A stretch of 64,000 bases of DNA from Alexandriicola marinus (GTDB taxonomy: Bacteria > Pseudomonadota > Alphaproteobacteria > Rhodobacterales > Rhodobacteraceae), in contig NZ_RBVZ01000002.1 of the NCBI RefSeq assembly GCF_004000435.1, forward strand, positions 674,501 to 738,500, given 5' to 3'. The notes below the pieces were generated by a model that did no database searches, was not told where the DNA came from, and was given only the letters and a program-made list of their open reading frames with translations. Position numbers and translations under genes: made by a program. Shown one piece after another: positions 8,870-17,261 of this stretch; position 1 is the stretch's first letter; the number at the start of each line of letters is the position of its first letter.

Positions 8870-9445
8870 TCATTCCCGAGGAGCATTCGCATTTCGCCCG
8901 GCAAGGACCACGCTGATCAAATAGGCTGTCTGCGGTTCAAGATTCGACATGATGGCTGCGGCGGCCTCGGGCTGCATTCGCCCCATGAAGCCGGCTGAAA
9001 AGACCGGCTCCATCGTCTCGAACAAGGCCGCTGCCTCTTGCGGTTTCATGTTTTCATAGACCTGCGTCAGACGGCCCAAGTCATCTTCGGCGGCTGTACT
9101 TGCGATGGCCAAGAGCGAGGCAAGGCTGTCTTCCGCCGCCTTCAGGGCCTCGAGCTTTTCGGTGATCTCCGCTTCTGCAACGGCGAGGGCCTGCATCCGA
9201 TCGGCAAGGCGCGCCTCGCGATCCGCGATCCGGGCTTCGCGCTCTCTCAAGGCGTCGATGACAGCCGGGGACATCCCCTCGTTGGCCGCGGTATCCGCCA
9301 TCATGTCTGCGGGCTGTTCGTTTTCCGGGACGGTTCTGTCCTGCGCAAGGACCGGCGCGGCATCGCCGGCGAACCGGACAACCGCGGACATGATGAACAT
9401 CCCGGCGATGATGGGCAGGACACCCCGGTTTGCACGCCGTCGCAT
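8870..9445 (-). CDS. motE: MotE-family periplasmic motility chaperone
   Basis: A 191-residue protein with an N-terminal membrane or signal segment (about residues 9-35), a central coiled coil (repeated RE-AR-IADREARLADR pattern, residues 65-110) and a C-terminal MgtE-N-like helical domain (Y-E-N-M-K-P-Q-E-A-A-A-L-F-E-T-M) typical of MotE. In Sinorhizobium, MotE stabilises the periplasmic protein MotC. It overlaps the upstream small membrane gene by one base (TGATG) and lies 97 bases before motA. Confidence 0.85.
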   Translation of the reverse strand: MRRRANRGVLPIIAGMFIMSAVVRFAGDAAPVLAQDRTVPENEQPADMMADTAANEGMSPAVIDALREREARIADREARLADRMQALAVAEAEITEKLEALKAAEDSLASLLAIASTAAEDDLGRLTQVYENMKPQEAAALFETMEPVFSAGFMGRMQPEAAAAIMSNLEPQTAYLISVVLAGRNANAPRE

Positions 9446-9798
9446 CAGCCGAGCTCCCCGCTTGCGGGATGGCGCACGAAGAAAGGATTTGACGGATCCT
9501 TTTGCGGCGTCGCGGCCGGCAGATCATGCAAGGAGGCCACCAGCAATTCCAGACGCTCTGCCGCTGCCTCGGCCCTGGCATTCACTTCGGTCAATGTCCT
9601 GACCGAACTGTCGGCGGTTCCCTCGGCTGCCGACAGCGCATTGGAGAGGTCGTCGACCTGCGCCGACAGGACCGCAACGGCACCGCCGACACCTTTTTCC
9701 AGATCCGTGAAGCGCCGCAGCCGGTTGGACAGCACAAAACAATAAAGCCCAGCGCCCAGGGCACCCGCCAGCAGCAGGATATCTGCGATGATCGACAT
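9445..9798 (-). CDS. Small single-pass membrane protein of flagellar operon (DUF6468-like)
   Basis: A 117-residue protein with one N-terminal membrane helix (about residues 5-24) followed by a short basic stretch and a long helical, probably coiled-coil region. It resembles the uncharacterised DUF6468 proteins found in alphaproteobacterial flagellar operons, although I cannot confirm that without a profile search. Its position between fliL and motE, with an 11-base gap to fliL and a one-base overlap with motE, ties it to stator assembly or function. Confidence 0.7.
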   Translation of the reverse strand: MSIIADILLLAGALGAGLYCFVLSNRLRRFTDLEKGVGGAVAVLSAQVDDLSNALSAAEGTADSSVRTLTEVNARAEAAAERLELLVASLHDLPAATPQKDPSNPFFVRHPASGELG

Positions 9799-9809
9799 GT
9801 GATGTCTCC

Positions 9810-10304
9810 TTAGTTGAGCACGAATTCCATAATGAGCAGGTCCCGCACGCGACCATCGCCGACGACAACCTGTATCCGCCTGAGCATCTGGGCCCTCAGC
9901 CGGTTCAGCGCGGCCGGTGATTCAAGATCACCCGGTTCAACAGCGCGCAAATACCCGTTGAGCACATCGATAACCCTCGGGCGCATTGCCTCAACCTCGG
10001 CCTGATATCTGGGAATGACCTCGATCTGGGCCGCGAACCGAAGGTATTGCCGATCCGATCCAGGAGGCAGATTGATCACCATCGGATCAAGCGGCACGAA
10101 AGCAGCGGCCGGCATCTCTTCGGCAGGCTGGTCCGCGTCGGCAGCGATCTCGGCATTGTCGCCGCTACCACCGAAGATGCCCGACCTGACGGCCATGAAC
10201 CCGCCGGCCCCTCCTGCGATCGCGAGGATCAGTCCGATCAGCAAGGGGAGCTTGGACGATTTCTTCGCGACACTCTGGTCTTCGGGGTTTGTGGTGGCAT
10301 CCAT
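9810..10304 (-). CDS. fliL: Flagellar basal-body-associated protein FliL
   Basis: FliL supports stator function at the basal body. The 164-residue protein has a short cytoplasmic start, one membrane helix (about residues 20-42), an acidic linker, and a periplasmic FliL domain with the characteristic F-V-P-L-D-P-M-V-I-N-L start and a C-terminal I-M-E-F-V-L-N. It heads the minus-strand operon fliL-(DUF6468-like)-motE-motA-periplasmic protein and is divergent from fliF across 123 bases that contain a CtrA-like box. Confidence 0.93.
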   Translation of the reverse strand: MDATTNPEDQSVAKKSSKLPLLIGLILAIAGGAGGFMAVRSGIFGGSGDNAEIAADADQPAEEMPAAAFVPLDPMVINLPPGSDRQYLRFAAQIEVIPRYQAEVEAMRPRVIDVLNGYLRAVEPGDLESPAALNRLRAQMLRRIQVVVGDGRVRDLLIMEFVLN

Positions 10305-10351
10305 CTGCGGCTCCCTCGTTCCGTTTCCAGAACGTCATAGCCGCGAACTGG

Positions 10352-10366
10352 CTAACTGATTCTTAA
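10352..10366. promoter_or_regulatory. CtrA-like box between fliL and fliF
   Basis: CTAA-N7-TTAA in the 123-base divergent gap, 48 bases before the fliL start and 62 before the fliF start. It is one mismatch from the CtrA consensus. Position and spacing suit control of both operons. Confidence 0.5.
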
Positions 10367-10427
10367 GCCTGATCCTCCAATCATCGGCCAAACGTGCAAA
10401 ACGCCGTCGGATGCTCAGGAGAATACC

Positions 10428-12002
10428 TTGGAGTCGCTCACTTCCACCTGGTCCAAACTTTCGGCTGGACGCCGAATCGTCATCGTACTGGCTGTCCTTG
10501 CGGTTGCAGCATCGGTCTACAGCCTGTCCCGCGGAGCAGGTGCACCGCAGATGTCTCTCCTCTATGGCGGGCTGGAACAACGCACAGCGGGCGATGTCAT
10601 CACGGCGCTCGAACAGCGGGGGGTTGCCTATGATGTCCGGGGCGACGCGATCTATGTCCCGGCGAACCAGCGCGATGAACTTCGGATGTCTCTTGCCGCA
10701 GAAGGTCTGCCCGCAAATTCTGCGCAAGGCTATGAATTGCTTGATTCGCTGTCGGGCTTTGGCACGACCTCCCAGATGTTCGATGCCGCTTATTGGCGTG
10801 CCAAGGAAGGCGAGCTCGCCAGGACCATCATCGCAAGCCCACACATTCGCGCCGCGCGTGTCCATATCTCGAATCCCACGAACAGACCCTTCCAGCGGGA
10901 GAACCGCCCGACCGCAGCCGTCACCGTTACCACAACAGGGCTTTCGCTGACGCAACCCCAGGCCAATGCCCTCCGCTTTCTTGTCGCGTCATCGGTTTCC
11001 GGGCTCGTGGCAGACGATGTGGCCGTTATCGACACCAGCGGCGGCCTGATTACCGGCGAAGACCCGGCACCGGGCGGCGCGGGTCAGGCGATCAGCGATG
11101 ACCTCAGGTCCCGTGCCGAACGGCTTCTGTTCGCGCGCGTCGGTCCGGGGAATGCCGTGGTCGAAGTCTCCGTCGAAACTATCACGGAGACCGAATCGAT
11201 CATCGAGCGCCGGATCGATCCCGACAGCCGCGTCGCGATATCGACCGAAGTCGAGGAACGCACCAGCAACGCTCAGGATAGTGGTGGGGCAGGTGTCACA
11301 GTCGCGTCGAACCTGCCTGCCGGCGACGCGCCCGCAGATGGTGGAAACTCGAACAGCCAGGATAGCCAGACCCGGTCCCTCACCAATTTCGAGGTGTCGG
11401 AAACAAGCCGTGAAATCCTGCGGGAACCGGGTGCGATTCGGCGACTGACAGTCGCGGTATTGGTGAACGACATCGCAACGAGCGACGGAAATGGCGTGAT
11501 CCAGACAAGCCCGCGCAGCCCCGAGGAGCTTGATACGCTGCGTGAACTTGTCGGCTCGGCAGTCGGCTTCGACGAAGCGCGCGGAGACGAGATCACGATC
11601 CAGTCGCTGCCGTTCGAAGCGACCGACACGATCGGCTCAGAGCCCCTGCCCTCGACAAGTCCGCCGCTGGACATGATGACCCTGATCCAGCTTGGTGTTC
11701 TGGCACTCGTCGCCCTGATCCTGGGTCTGTTCGTGGTGCGCCCGATCCTGTCTTCCCGCACCGCAACCGCACTGCCGGCACCCGTTCCTGAACAAGGACA
11801 GGAAATCTTTCCCCCAGCCAGAGAGCAAACAGACGGGGCCGGTTCCGCCGGCACGGACGGCCGACGGCTCATCGAGGGCGATCCTGCCTCCGAGGCAGAC
11901 CCGGTCTCACGACTGAGGCAACTGATCGAGGAACGGCAGGATGAGACCATTCAAATCCTGCAAGACTGGATCGAGGAACCCGATCACAAGGAACGCGCGT
12001 GA
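10428..12002 (+). CDS. fliF: Flagellar MS-ring protein FliF
   Basis: FliF builds the membrane ring on which the rotor and export gate assemble. The 524-residue protein shows the YscJ/FliF layout: membrane helix near residues 18-34, ring-building motifs (L-L-Y-G-G-L-E; V-H-I-S-N-P), a low-complexity loop around residue 300, a second membrane helix around 415-435 and a C-terminal FliG-binding tail ending in E-E-R-Q-D-E-T. The start is TTG at 10428, chosen because an AGGAGA ribosome site lies at the right distance; a nearby ATG at 10411 is in another frame. It leads fliF-fliH-fliN-fliP. Confidence 0.94.
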   Translation: MESLTSTWSKLSAGRRIVIVLAVLAVAASVYSLSRGAGAPQMSLLYGGLEQRTAGDVITALEQRGVAYDVRGDAIYVPANQRDELRMSLAAEGLPANSAQGYELLDSLSGFGTTSQMFDAAYWRAKEGELARTIIASPHIRAARVHISNPTNRPFQRENRPTAAVTVTTTGLSLTQPQANALRFLVASSVSGLVADDVAVIDTSGGLITGEDPAPGGAGQAISDDLRSRAERLLFARVGPGNAVVEVSVETITETESIIERRIDPDSRVAISTEVEERTSNAQDSGGAGVTVASNLPAGDAPADGGNSNSQDSQTRSLTNFEVSETSREILREPGAIRRLTVAVLVNDIATSDGNGVIQTSPRSPEELDTLRELVGSAVGFDEARGDEITIQSLPFEATDTIGSEPLPSTSPPLDMMTLIQLGVLALVALILGLFVVRPILSSRTATALPAPVPEQGQEIFPPAREQTDGAGSAGTDGRRLIEGDPASEADPVSRLRQLIEERQDETIQILQDWIEEPDHKERA

Positions 12003-12577
12003 TGGGGCGGCCTGCACTGCTCGAGACGTTCGAGACCAGGGCGACAGCGTCCGTCACCGATCCCTCCGAGACAGATGAATCCTGGCAGGCGGGCTTCGAG
12101 GCAGGATACGAGCAGGCTCTGCAGGACATGAAGGCGGAACAGGTCCAGCTGTCTGCCCAGCTTGTTCAGTCGTTGAATGACCAGGCATTCGGCTATCACG
12201 AGGCACGGACGCATCTCCTCGATACCCTACGCCCGCTGTTCGACGAGCTGGTGGGGACTTTCGTCCCAGGCTTTGCCCGCGAAGCGTTCGTGCCGCTGGT
12301 CTCCGCGCACCTTCGAAAGATGGCGACCCACCTGATCGACGAGCCCATTCACCTGAGGGTCACGCCCGAACTGGAACCCCTCTTCCTGTCACTGGTTGAG
12401 GATGTCGGGGATCTGCCGGTGCGGGTGCAGAGCGATGACACGCTTGACGCGCTTCAGGCGGTCCTGACCACCGCCCGTGAAGAAGCGGTCATCGACCTGC
12501 AACCGGTCCTGCAAGAGGTCGGATCGATACTCGGCGCAATGACAACAACACAAACGGAGTACGCGGACCATGGATGA
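12002..12577 (+). CDS. fliH: FliH-like export ATPase regulator
   Basis: A 191-residue acidic helical protein with the FliH-type segment E-S-W-Q-A-G-F-E-A-G-Y-E-Q-A near residue 27 and a C-terminal domain resembling the FliH/HrpE region. FliH binds the FliI ATPase and docks it at the export gate. The ATG overlaps the fliF stop by one base (TGATG); a GTG one codon earlier is possible. It overlaps fliN by eight bases. The family is divergent in Rhodobacteraceae, so the call relies partly on the fliF-X-fliN-fliP order. Confidence 0.75.
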   Translation: MGRPALLETFETRATASVTDPSETDESWQAGFEAGYEQALQDMKAEQVQLSAQLVQSLNDQAFGYHEARTHLLDTLRPLFDELVGTFVPGFAREAFVPLVSAHLRKMATHLIDEPIHLRVTPELEPLFLSLVEDVGDLPVRVQSDDTLDALQAVLTTAREEAVIDLQPVLQEVGSILGAMTTTQTEYADHG

Positions 12578-12860
12578 TCATCTGTCCAACCCCTCGATGA
12601 ACGACAACCACCCGCTTCGCTCCGTCCCGATCGAGGTGACGGTCTCCGTCGGCCATGCGCGCCCGTCGATACGGGAGCTGCTGGCGATGGGCGAAGATGC
12701 GGTCCTGACACTGGACCGGGGGGTCGATGATCCGGTCGAGCTTTATGTTGGCGGGCGTCTGATCGCGCGTGGCGAACTGCAAGAGGCGGATGGCGGCGAG
12801 CCCGGCCAACTGGCAGTCCGGCTGACAGAAGTGATCCGACCTTCCGGCGACGATCTGTGA
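12570..12860 (+). CDS. fliN: Flagellar motor switch protein FliN
   Basis: FliN is the C-ring switch component that sits with FliM at the rotor base. This is a compact 96-residue form: an approximately 18-residue leader, then an SpoA domain starting V-P-I-E-V-T-V-S-V-G and containing L-Y-V-G-G-R-L-I-A-R-G-E, the FliN signature. Its start lies inside fliH. fliG and fliM are not in the window. Confidence 0.92.
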   Translation: MDDHLSNPSMNDNHPLRSVPIEVTVSVGHARPSIRELLAMGEDAVLTLDRGVDDPVELYVGGRLIARGELQEADGGEPGQLAVRLTEVIRPSGDDL

Positions 12861-12870
12861 GAACGGCCTG

Positions 12871-13593
12871 ATGTTGCGCCTTGCTCTCATCACGATGCTG
12901 ATCTTTTTCTCGGGCCCTGCAGTCGCGCAGGATTTCGGCATCGATTTCAGTGACCAGGGTGCCCTGGCAACCCGCTCGGTTCAGCTACTGATCCTGATAA
13001 CGGTGCTGAGCCTCGTGCCGGGATTGTTGGTCATGATCACCTGCTTTCCCTATATCGTCACGGTTCTCGCGATCCTGCGCCAGGCAATCGGCCTGCAGCA
13101 ATCCCCGCCCAATATGCTGATCGTGACGCTGGCACTGTTTCTCACCTACTTCGTCATGGAACCGGTGATGATCGAGGCATGGCGCCTTGGAATCGAGCCG
13201 GTACTTGAGGGTCAGATCGCGGTCGAGGACGGATTCATGCTTGCGATCGAGCCATTCCGCGGCTTCATGGCGAACCGCGTTGATGCCCAGACGTTCGAAA
13301 CGCTGGCAGCGCTGAGACCCGATTTTCCAGCTCGAATCCCGGCAACGGATGCACCATTGTCAGTTCTTGTTCCCTCATTCCTGCTATCAGAGATCGCTAA
13401 GGCCTTTCAGATCGGGTTCGTCATCTTCCTGCCATTCCTGATCATCGATCTCGTCGTTGCCGCCATCCTGATGTCGATGGGTATGATGATGGTGCCACCT
13501 GCCATCGTCTCGCTTCCGTTCAAGCTGGCGTTTTTCGTCGTGGCCGACGGCTGGAGCCTGATCGCAGGCAGTCTTGTTCAAAGCTATTTCTAG
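12871..13593 (+). CDS. fliP: Flagellar export gate protein FliP
   Basis: FliP is the main subunit of the flagellar export gate. The 240-residue protein begins with a signal-like segment ending P-A-V-A-Q, has about four membrane helices and carries the two FliP signatures: L-R-Q-A-I-G-L-Q-Q-S-P-P-N around residue 70 and S-E-I-A-K-A-F-Q-I-G-F near 172. It follows fliN by 10 bases and is the last gene of the operon; flgI converges 79 bases downstream. Confidence 0.95.
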   Translation: MLRLALITMLIFFSGPAVAQDFGIDFSDQGALATRSVQLLILITVLSLVPGLLVMITCFPYIVTVLAILRQAIGLQQSPPNMLIVTLALFLTYFVMEPVMIEAWRLGIEPVLEGQIAVEDGFMLAIEPFRGFMANRVDAQTFETLAALRPDFPARIPATDAPLSVLVPSFLLSEIAKAFQIGFVIFLPFLIIDLVVAAILMSMGMMMVPPAIVSLPFKLAFFVVADGWSLIAGSLVQSYF

Positions 13594-13623
13594 GACCGTC
13601 AGCAAAACGTTCCGGCAGCAAGA

Positions 13624-13638
13624 GCTGAGGTTCTCAGC
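13624..13638. terminator. Weak hairpin between convergent fliP and flgI
   Basis: Six-base arms (GCTGAG and CTCAGC) with a three-base loop, midway in the 79-base convergent gap. There is no T run on either strand, so it is at best a weak or Rho-assisted end. Confidence 0.25.
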
Positions 13639-13672
13639 AACTGTGCCTTCCAGGATCGACGTTCTCGTCTCT

Positions 13673-14782
13673 TCATCTGACAATGAATTCGGCATGTAAC
13701 GCACCGGCCGCACGGATGCTCTTGAGGATATCGATCATGTCGTTCGGGGCGACGCCAAGAGCATTCAGACCCTCTATGACTTCGGACAAGGACGCGCCGT
13801 CGCTGATTTCAGCCAATCCGATCCCGGGCTCTGCCTCGATATCGGCCCTGGTGCGCGGGACCACGATAGTCTCTCCGGGGGAGAACGGGTTGGGCTGGAT
13901 GGCCAGCGGCTCCTCTGCGATCCGGATGGTCAATCCGCCCTGGCTGACGGCGACCCGACTGATGCGTACATCCTCCCCCATGACGATCGTCCCCGATCTC
14001 TGGTCGACCACGACGCGCGCGCGGCGTTCAGGCTCGATCTCGATGTTCTCAATCCGGCTCACCGCATGCGCCGGGGACAGGGCCCCCGTCGATGCGATGT
14101 TCAGTTCGACCGTTCCCGCATCCAACATCAAGGCAACAGTGCCCGGAAACGCCGCGTTCAAGGCACTCTCGATGCGGTTGGCTGTTGTGAAGTCCGGCGT
14201 TCGAAGCGCCAGCCTGATCGTATCCAGCTCGGCGAAGTCGAATGCGACCTCCCGTTCGACGCGTGCCCCGGCCGGGACTACCCCAGCAGTCGGCACACCT
14301 TGTGTAACCCGCGCACCATCCCCTTCTGCGGTGATTCCACTTGAGATGACCGACCCTTGCGCCACGGCATAGATTTCACCATCGGCCGCGTTCAGCGGCG
14401 TCATGATCAGCGTGCCCCCGCGCAGGCTCGACGCGTCCCCGATGGCCGAAACGGTGACATCAATCGGACTGCCGGCTCGGGCAAACGGCGGCAGGCTGGC
14501 CGTGACGAGGACCGCCGCGACATTGCGCGGTCGGAACTGCTCCCCCGTGACGTTGACACCCAACCGTTCGAGAATGTTGGTCATGATTTCTTCCGTGAAC
14601 GGCGAGTTTCTCAATCCGTCGCCCGTGCCATCCAGCCCGACGACAAGACCATAACCCACCAGATCATTCGTTCGGACCCCGTCAAATTCGACGATATCCT
14701 TGAGCCGGACCGGCGACGCCATTGCGTAGATCGGCAGAGAGCCCATGATCGCACCGCATAGCAGCGCCCTGAACGCAGACAT
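13673..14782 (-). CDS. flgI: Flagellar P-ring protein FlgI
   Basis: FlgI forms the periplasmic P-ring around the rod. The 369-residue protein has a signal peptide (cleavage likely after A-M-A) and the family start V-R-L-K-D-I-V-E-F-D-G-V-R. N-x-L-V-G-Y-G-L-V-V-G-L-x-G-T-G-D follows. The ATG at 14782 overlaps the flgL stop by one base; a GTG one codon earlier is also possible. It is the last gene of flgE-flgK-flgL-flgI. The L-ring gene flgH is at the window start, more than 13 kb away. Confidence 0.95.
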   Translation of the reverse strand: MSAFRALLCGAIMGSLPIYAMASPVRLKDIVEFDGVRTNDLVGYGLVVGLDGTGDGLRNSPFTEEIMTNILERLGVNVTGEQFRPRNVAAVLVTASLPPFARAGSPIDVTVSAIGDASSLRGGTLIMTPLNAADGEIYAVAQGSVISSGITAEGDGARVTQGVPTAGVVPAGARVEREVAFDFAELDTIRLALRTPDFTTANRIESALNAAFPGTVALMLDAGTVELNIASTGALSPAHAVSRIENIEIEPERRARVVVDQRSGTIVMGEDVRISRVAVSQGGLTIRIAEEPLAIQPNPFSPGETIVVPRTRADIEAEPGIGLAEISDGASLSEVIEGLNALGVAPNDMIDILKSIRAAGALHAEFIVR

Positions 14783-15789
14783 CACAGATACCTCGTCAGA
14801 CTGAGCTGCGACAGCCGGGCCGTTACAGCGTAGTGAGTTTCAAGCTGAAGTTGCACCTGTTCGAGTGCGGTTGCCGTTTCGAACGGATCCGCCGCCAGCA
14901 GGGTGCTACGCATCAAGCCAAACGATGTCTGCTCCGCCGTCAGCCGGGCCCGCGCGTCATCGACCCGCTGCTGGAGCCCGCCCAAACGGCCGCGCAGATC
15001 TGCAACACCCGACGAGGCGCTGAACAAGGACTGGCTGGCCCGGTCGATCACCGCATCGCGCTCCGCATCCGAGAGTACGATCGATTGGTCTTCGGCAAAA
15101 AAAGCAAGGGCCGCGCCCGCCATCAACTCGCGAAGGGCCGGGTCATCACCGCGAAGATCGATCCTGATAGACGTCAGATCGTCGATCCGCCGTTCGGCGG
15201 CGTCACCGTTGTCGCCCAGATAGGCTATTGTTTCGAATCCACCGCCTGTATCCGCAAACCAACTGTCGATCGCGTTGATCAGATCATCGGCAGTCGTCAC
15301 TCCGGCAATCGCGGTTCCGATATCATCAAGAATGACCAGAGCTGACGAGAGGCTTTGCCCGTCTTCGGCGACGCCGGAAAACAAGAATGATCCCGCAAAA
15401 CGCGTGTTCAGGGTAGACACCATATCCTCGATAGCGCCCTTGCCAAGCCTGGCGGCATCCTGTCGCCAGTCGTTTCCGGAACTCTGGCTCAGCGAATTCA
15501 GCTGCCCCATCAGATTCGTCCCGATGGTCGAGATGTTCTCGAGGCTCGCCTGCATCACGCCAAGCCGATCAGCGATCTGGCTTGCCGAAGACACCTGACG
15601 ATCGACGAGGGCAAGTCGGCGTTCGATCTCAGGCACGCGCGCCGCCTCGGCGCCAAGGTCGCGGGCCGGGTCGAGCTTCAATCCGGTGGAAAGCTCTCTT
15701 GCCAAAGCGTCGAGCCGGGTTCGAATATCGAAATTGACGCGGGATGACGTGAAGTAACGGGCCATATCGCCCAAGCCTGAATAAGTCAT
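14782..15789 (-). CDS. flgL: Flagellar hook-filament junction protein FlgL
   Basis: FlgL (HAP3) sits at the junction of hook and filament. The 335-residue protein has the flagellin-type N-terminal coiled coil and a matching C-terminal helix (A-T-A-L-E-Q-V-Q-L-Q-L-E-T-H-Y), with a variable middle part. Coupled position directly after flgK (7-base gap) and before flgI supports FlgL rather than a flagellin. Confidence 0.88.
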   Translation of the reverse strand: MTYSGLGDMARYFTSSRVNFDIRTRLDALARELSTGLKLDPARDLGAEAARVPEIERRLALVDRQVSSASQIADRLGVMQASLENISTIGTNLMGQLNSLSQSSGNDWRQDAARLGKGAIEDMVSTLNTRFAGSFLFSGVAEDGQSLSSALVILDDIGTAIAGVTTADDLINAIDSWFADTGGGFETIAYLGDNGDAAERRIDDLTSIRIDLRGDDPALRELMAGAALAFFAEDQSIVLSDAERDAVIDRASQSLFSASSGVADLRGRLGGLQQRVDDARARLTAEQTSFGLMRSTLLAADPFETATALEQVQLQLETHYAVTARLSQLSLTRYL

Positions 15790-15796
15790 GGCGAGT

Positions 15797-17236
15797 TCAC
15801 AGCTCCATCAGTCGGCGGATCATCGCATCCGCGGTTTCAATCACCTTTGCGTTGGCGGCATAGGCCTGCTCGATCTGAAGAAGCAGCTGCAATTCCTGAT
15901 CAGTATCGACGCCGCTGGCCAGTTCGGCTTCGCGCGCGGCATTGTATCGGCCAGCTGCGAAAGCTGCGGAATCCTCAGAACGAACCCTGTCCATCGCGAT
16001 CGAGGTGGCAAACTCGGCCGCATGTTCGGCCACACCAAGCGCCGATCCACCAATCGACAGGATCCGAGGATCGGTAAGCGCAGCAATCCAGGAGTTCAGC
16101 TGTCCGGCGTCACCCACCGGTCCCGGAGACACGGCGCCGACACCGTCCCTCAACCGGGTCAGATCGCCCCCATTCTCCGGATCCACGGCTGAATTCACTG
16201 CAATCCGGCCAGCAACGCCCAGTTCATCGGCGGGGTCGAAGGCTGCGCCGCTGTCGGTGAATAGCCCGGCGAGACCTCCGCCGATTGTGGGGTCAAAGGC
16301 GGGGTCCTGGAAACGCTCGATCAGGTCCCGCGCCATGGAATCAAGTTGCGCCTGTGCCGCCGGCATCGTTTCGTCGCGAATGCGAAACGCAGCACCAAGT
16401 GTGCCGCCATCAAGGTTGTTCGCATAGTCGAAGGGCACGCCATTTCGGGTCAGGCCAGACAGCGCTCCGCCGGACAGTGTCATGCCAGGCGTGATCGTGG
16501 CGGACCTGACAAAGCCGAATTCAGGGGCCTGTCCGTCAATCAGCAATTCACCACCGGTGGTCATCAGGGCGATGCGACCATTGCCCCGTTCGACCTCCCG
16601 AACAGGAACGATGGTCGCGATCGTATCGATCACGGCTTGCCGCTGATCCATCAGACCGGAAGCATCAGCGCCGCGGCTTCTTGCGGCGACAATATCGGTA
16701 TTGAGCGTCTCTATGCGGGCAAGGGCCGTATTGAGCGTGTCAACGTCCCGGGCAATGCCTGCGTCGGCCTCTTCCCTCAGGTCCGAGATTGCCGATTGGT
16801 CGTCATTGAAGGCGCGGGCGAGATCCTGAAGTCGGTACAAGACCTCTTCCAGTTGGAGAGTATTCGACGGGTTGACGGCAGAGGAGGTTAAGGCGGCCTC
16901 CAGCGCGGCGACGCGACCGGCAAGGCTCGCCGCGTCGTCGATCATGCCGATTGCGGCCTCGAGACGGGACAGCGCCCCGCTGTGCGTGGATGTGAACCCC
17001 ATCCCCGCTTCGGCAAGGCGGCGTTCGGCCAGAACGCCCCGGTCGATGATACGGCTGATCCCGTCGATCTGGACGCCGGCGCCCCGACCGCCAAGCTGTT
17101 GCGCCGAAAGATCCACCACCCGCCGGCCATACCCATCGGTCATGACGTTCGAAAGGTTCGATGACACGACCTCCGCCATCCGTGCGGATGCCGTCAGGCC
17201 GGTCAGGGCATTGGCCAGCGAATGTGAAATACTCAT
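15797..17236 (-). CDS. flgK: Flagellar hook-associated protein FlgK
   Basis: FlgK (HAP1) joins hook and filament. The 479-residue protein carries the rod/hook N-terminal motif (A-L-T-G-L-T-A-S-A-R-M-A-E-V-V-S-S-N-L-S-N) and the C-terminal motif L-L-L-Q-I-E-Q-A-Y-A-A-N-A-K-V-I. Length is normal for FlgK. It lies 25 bases after flgE and 7 before flgL, in the usual order. Confidence 0.94.
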   Translation of the reverse strand: MSISHSLANALTGLTASARMAEVVSSNLSNVMTDGYGRRVVDLSAQQLGGRGAGVQIDGISRIIDRGVLAERRLAEAGMGFTSTHSGALSRLEAAIGMIDDAASLAGRVAALEAALTSSAVNPSNTLQLEEVLYRLQDLARAFNDDQSAISDLREEADAGIARDVDTLNTALARIETLNTDIVAARSRGADASGLMDQRQAVIDTIATIVPVREVERGNGRIALMTTGGELLIDGQAPEFGFVRSATITPGMTLSGGALSGLTRNGVPFDYANNLDGGTLGAAFRIRDETMPAAQAQLDSMARDLIERFQDPAFDPTIGGGLAGLFTDSGAAFDPADELGVAGRIAVNSAVDPENGGDLTRLRDGVGAVSPGPVGDAGQLNSWIAALTDPRILSIGGSALGVAEHAAEFATSIAMDRVRSEDSAAFAAGRYNAAREAELASGVDTDQELQLLLQIEQAYAANAKVIETADAMIRRLMEL

Positions 17237-17261
17237 CCCTTAGTCTCCATCACTTTGCGGC

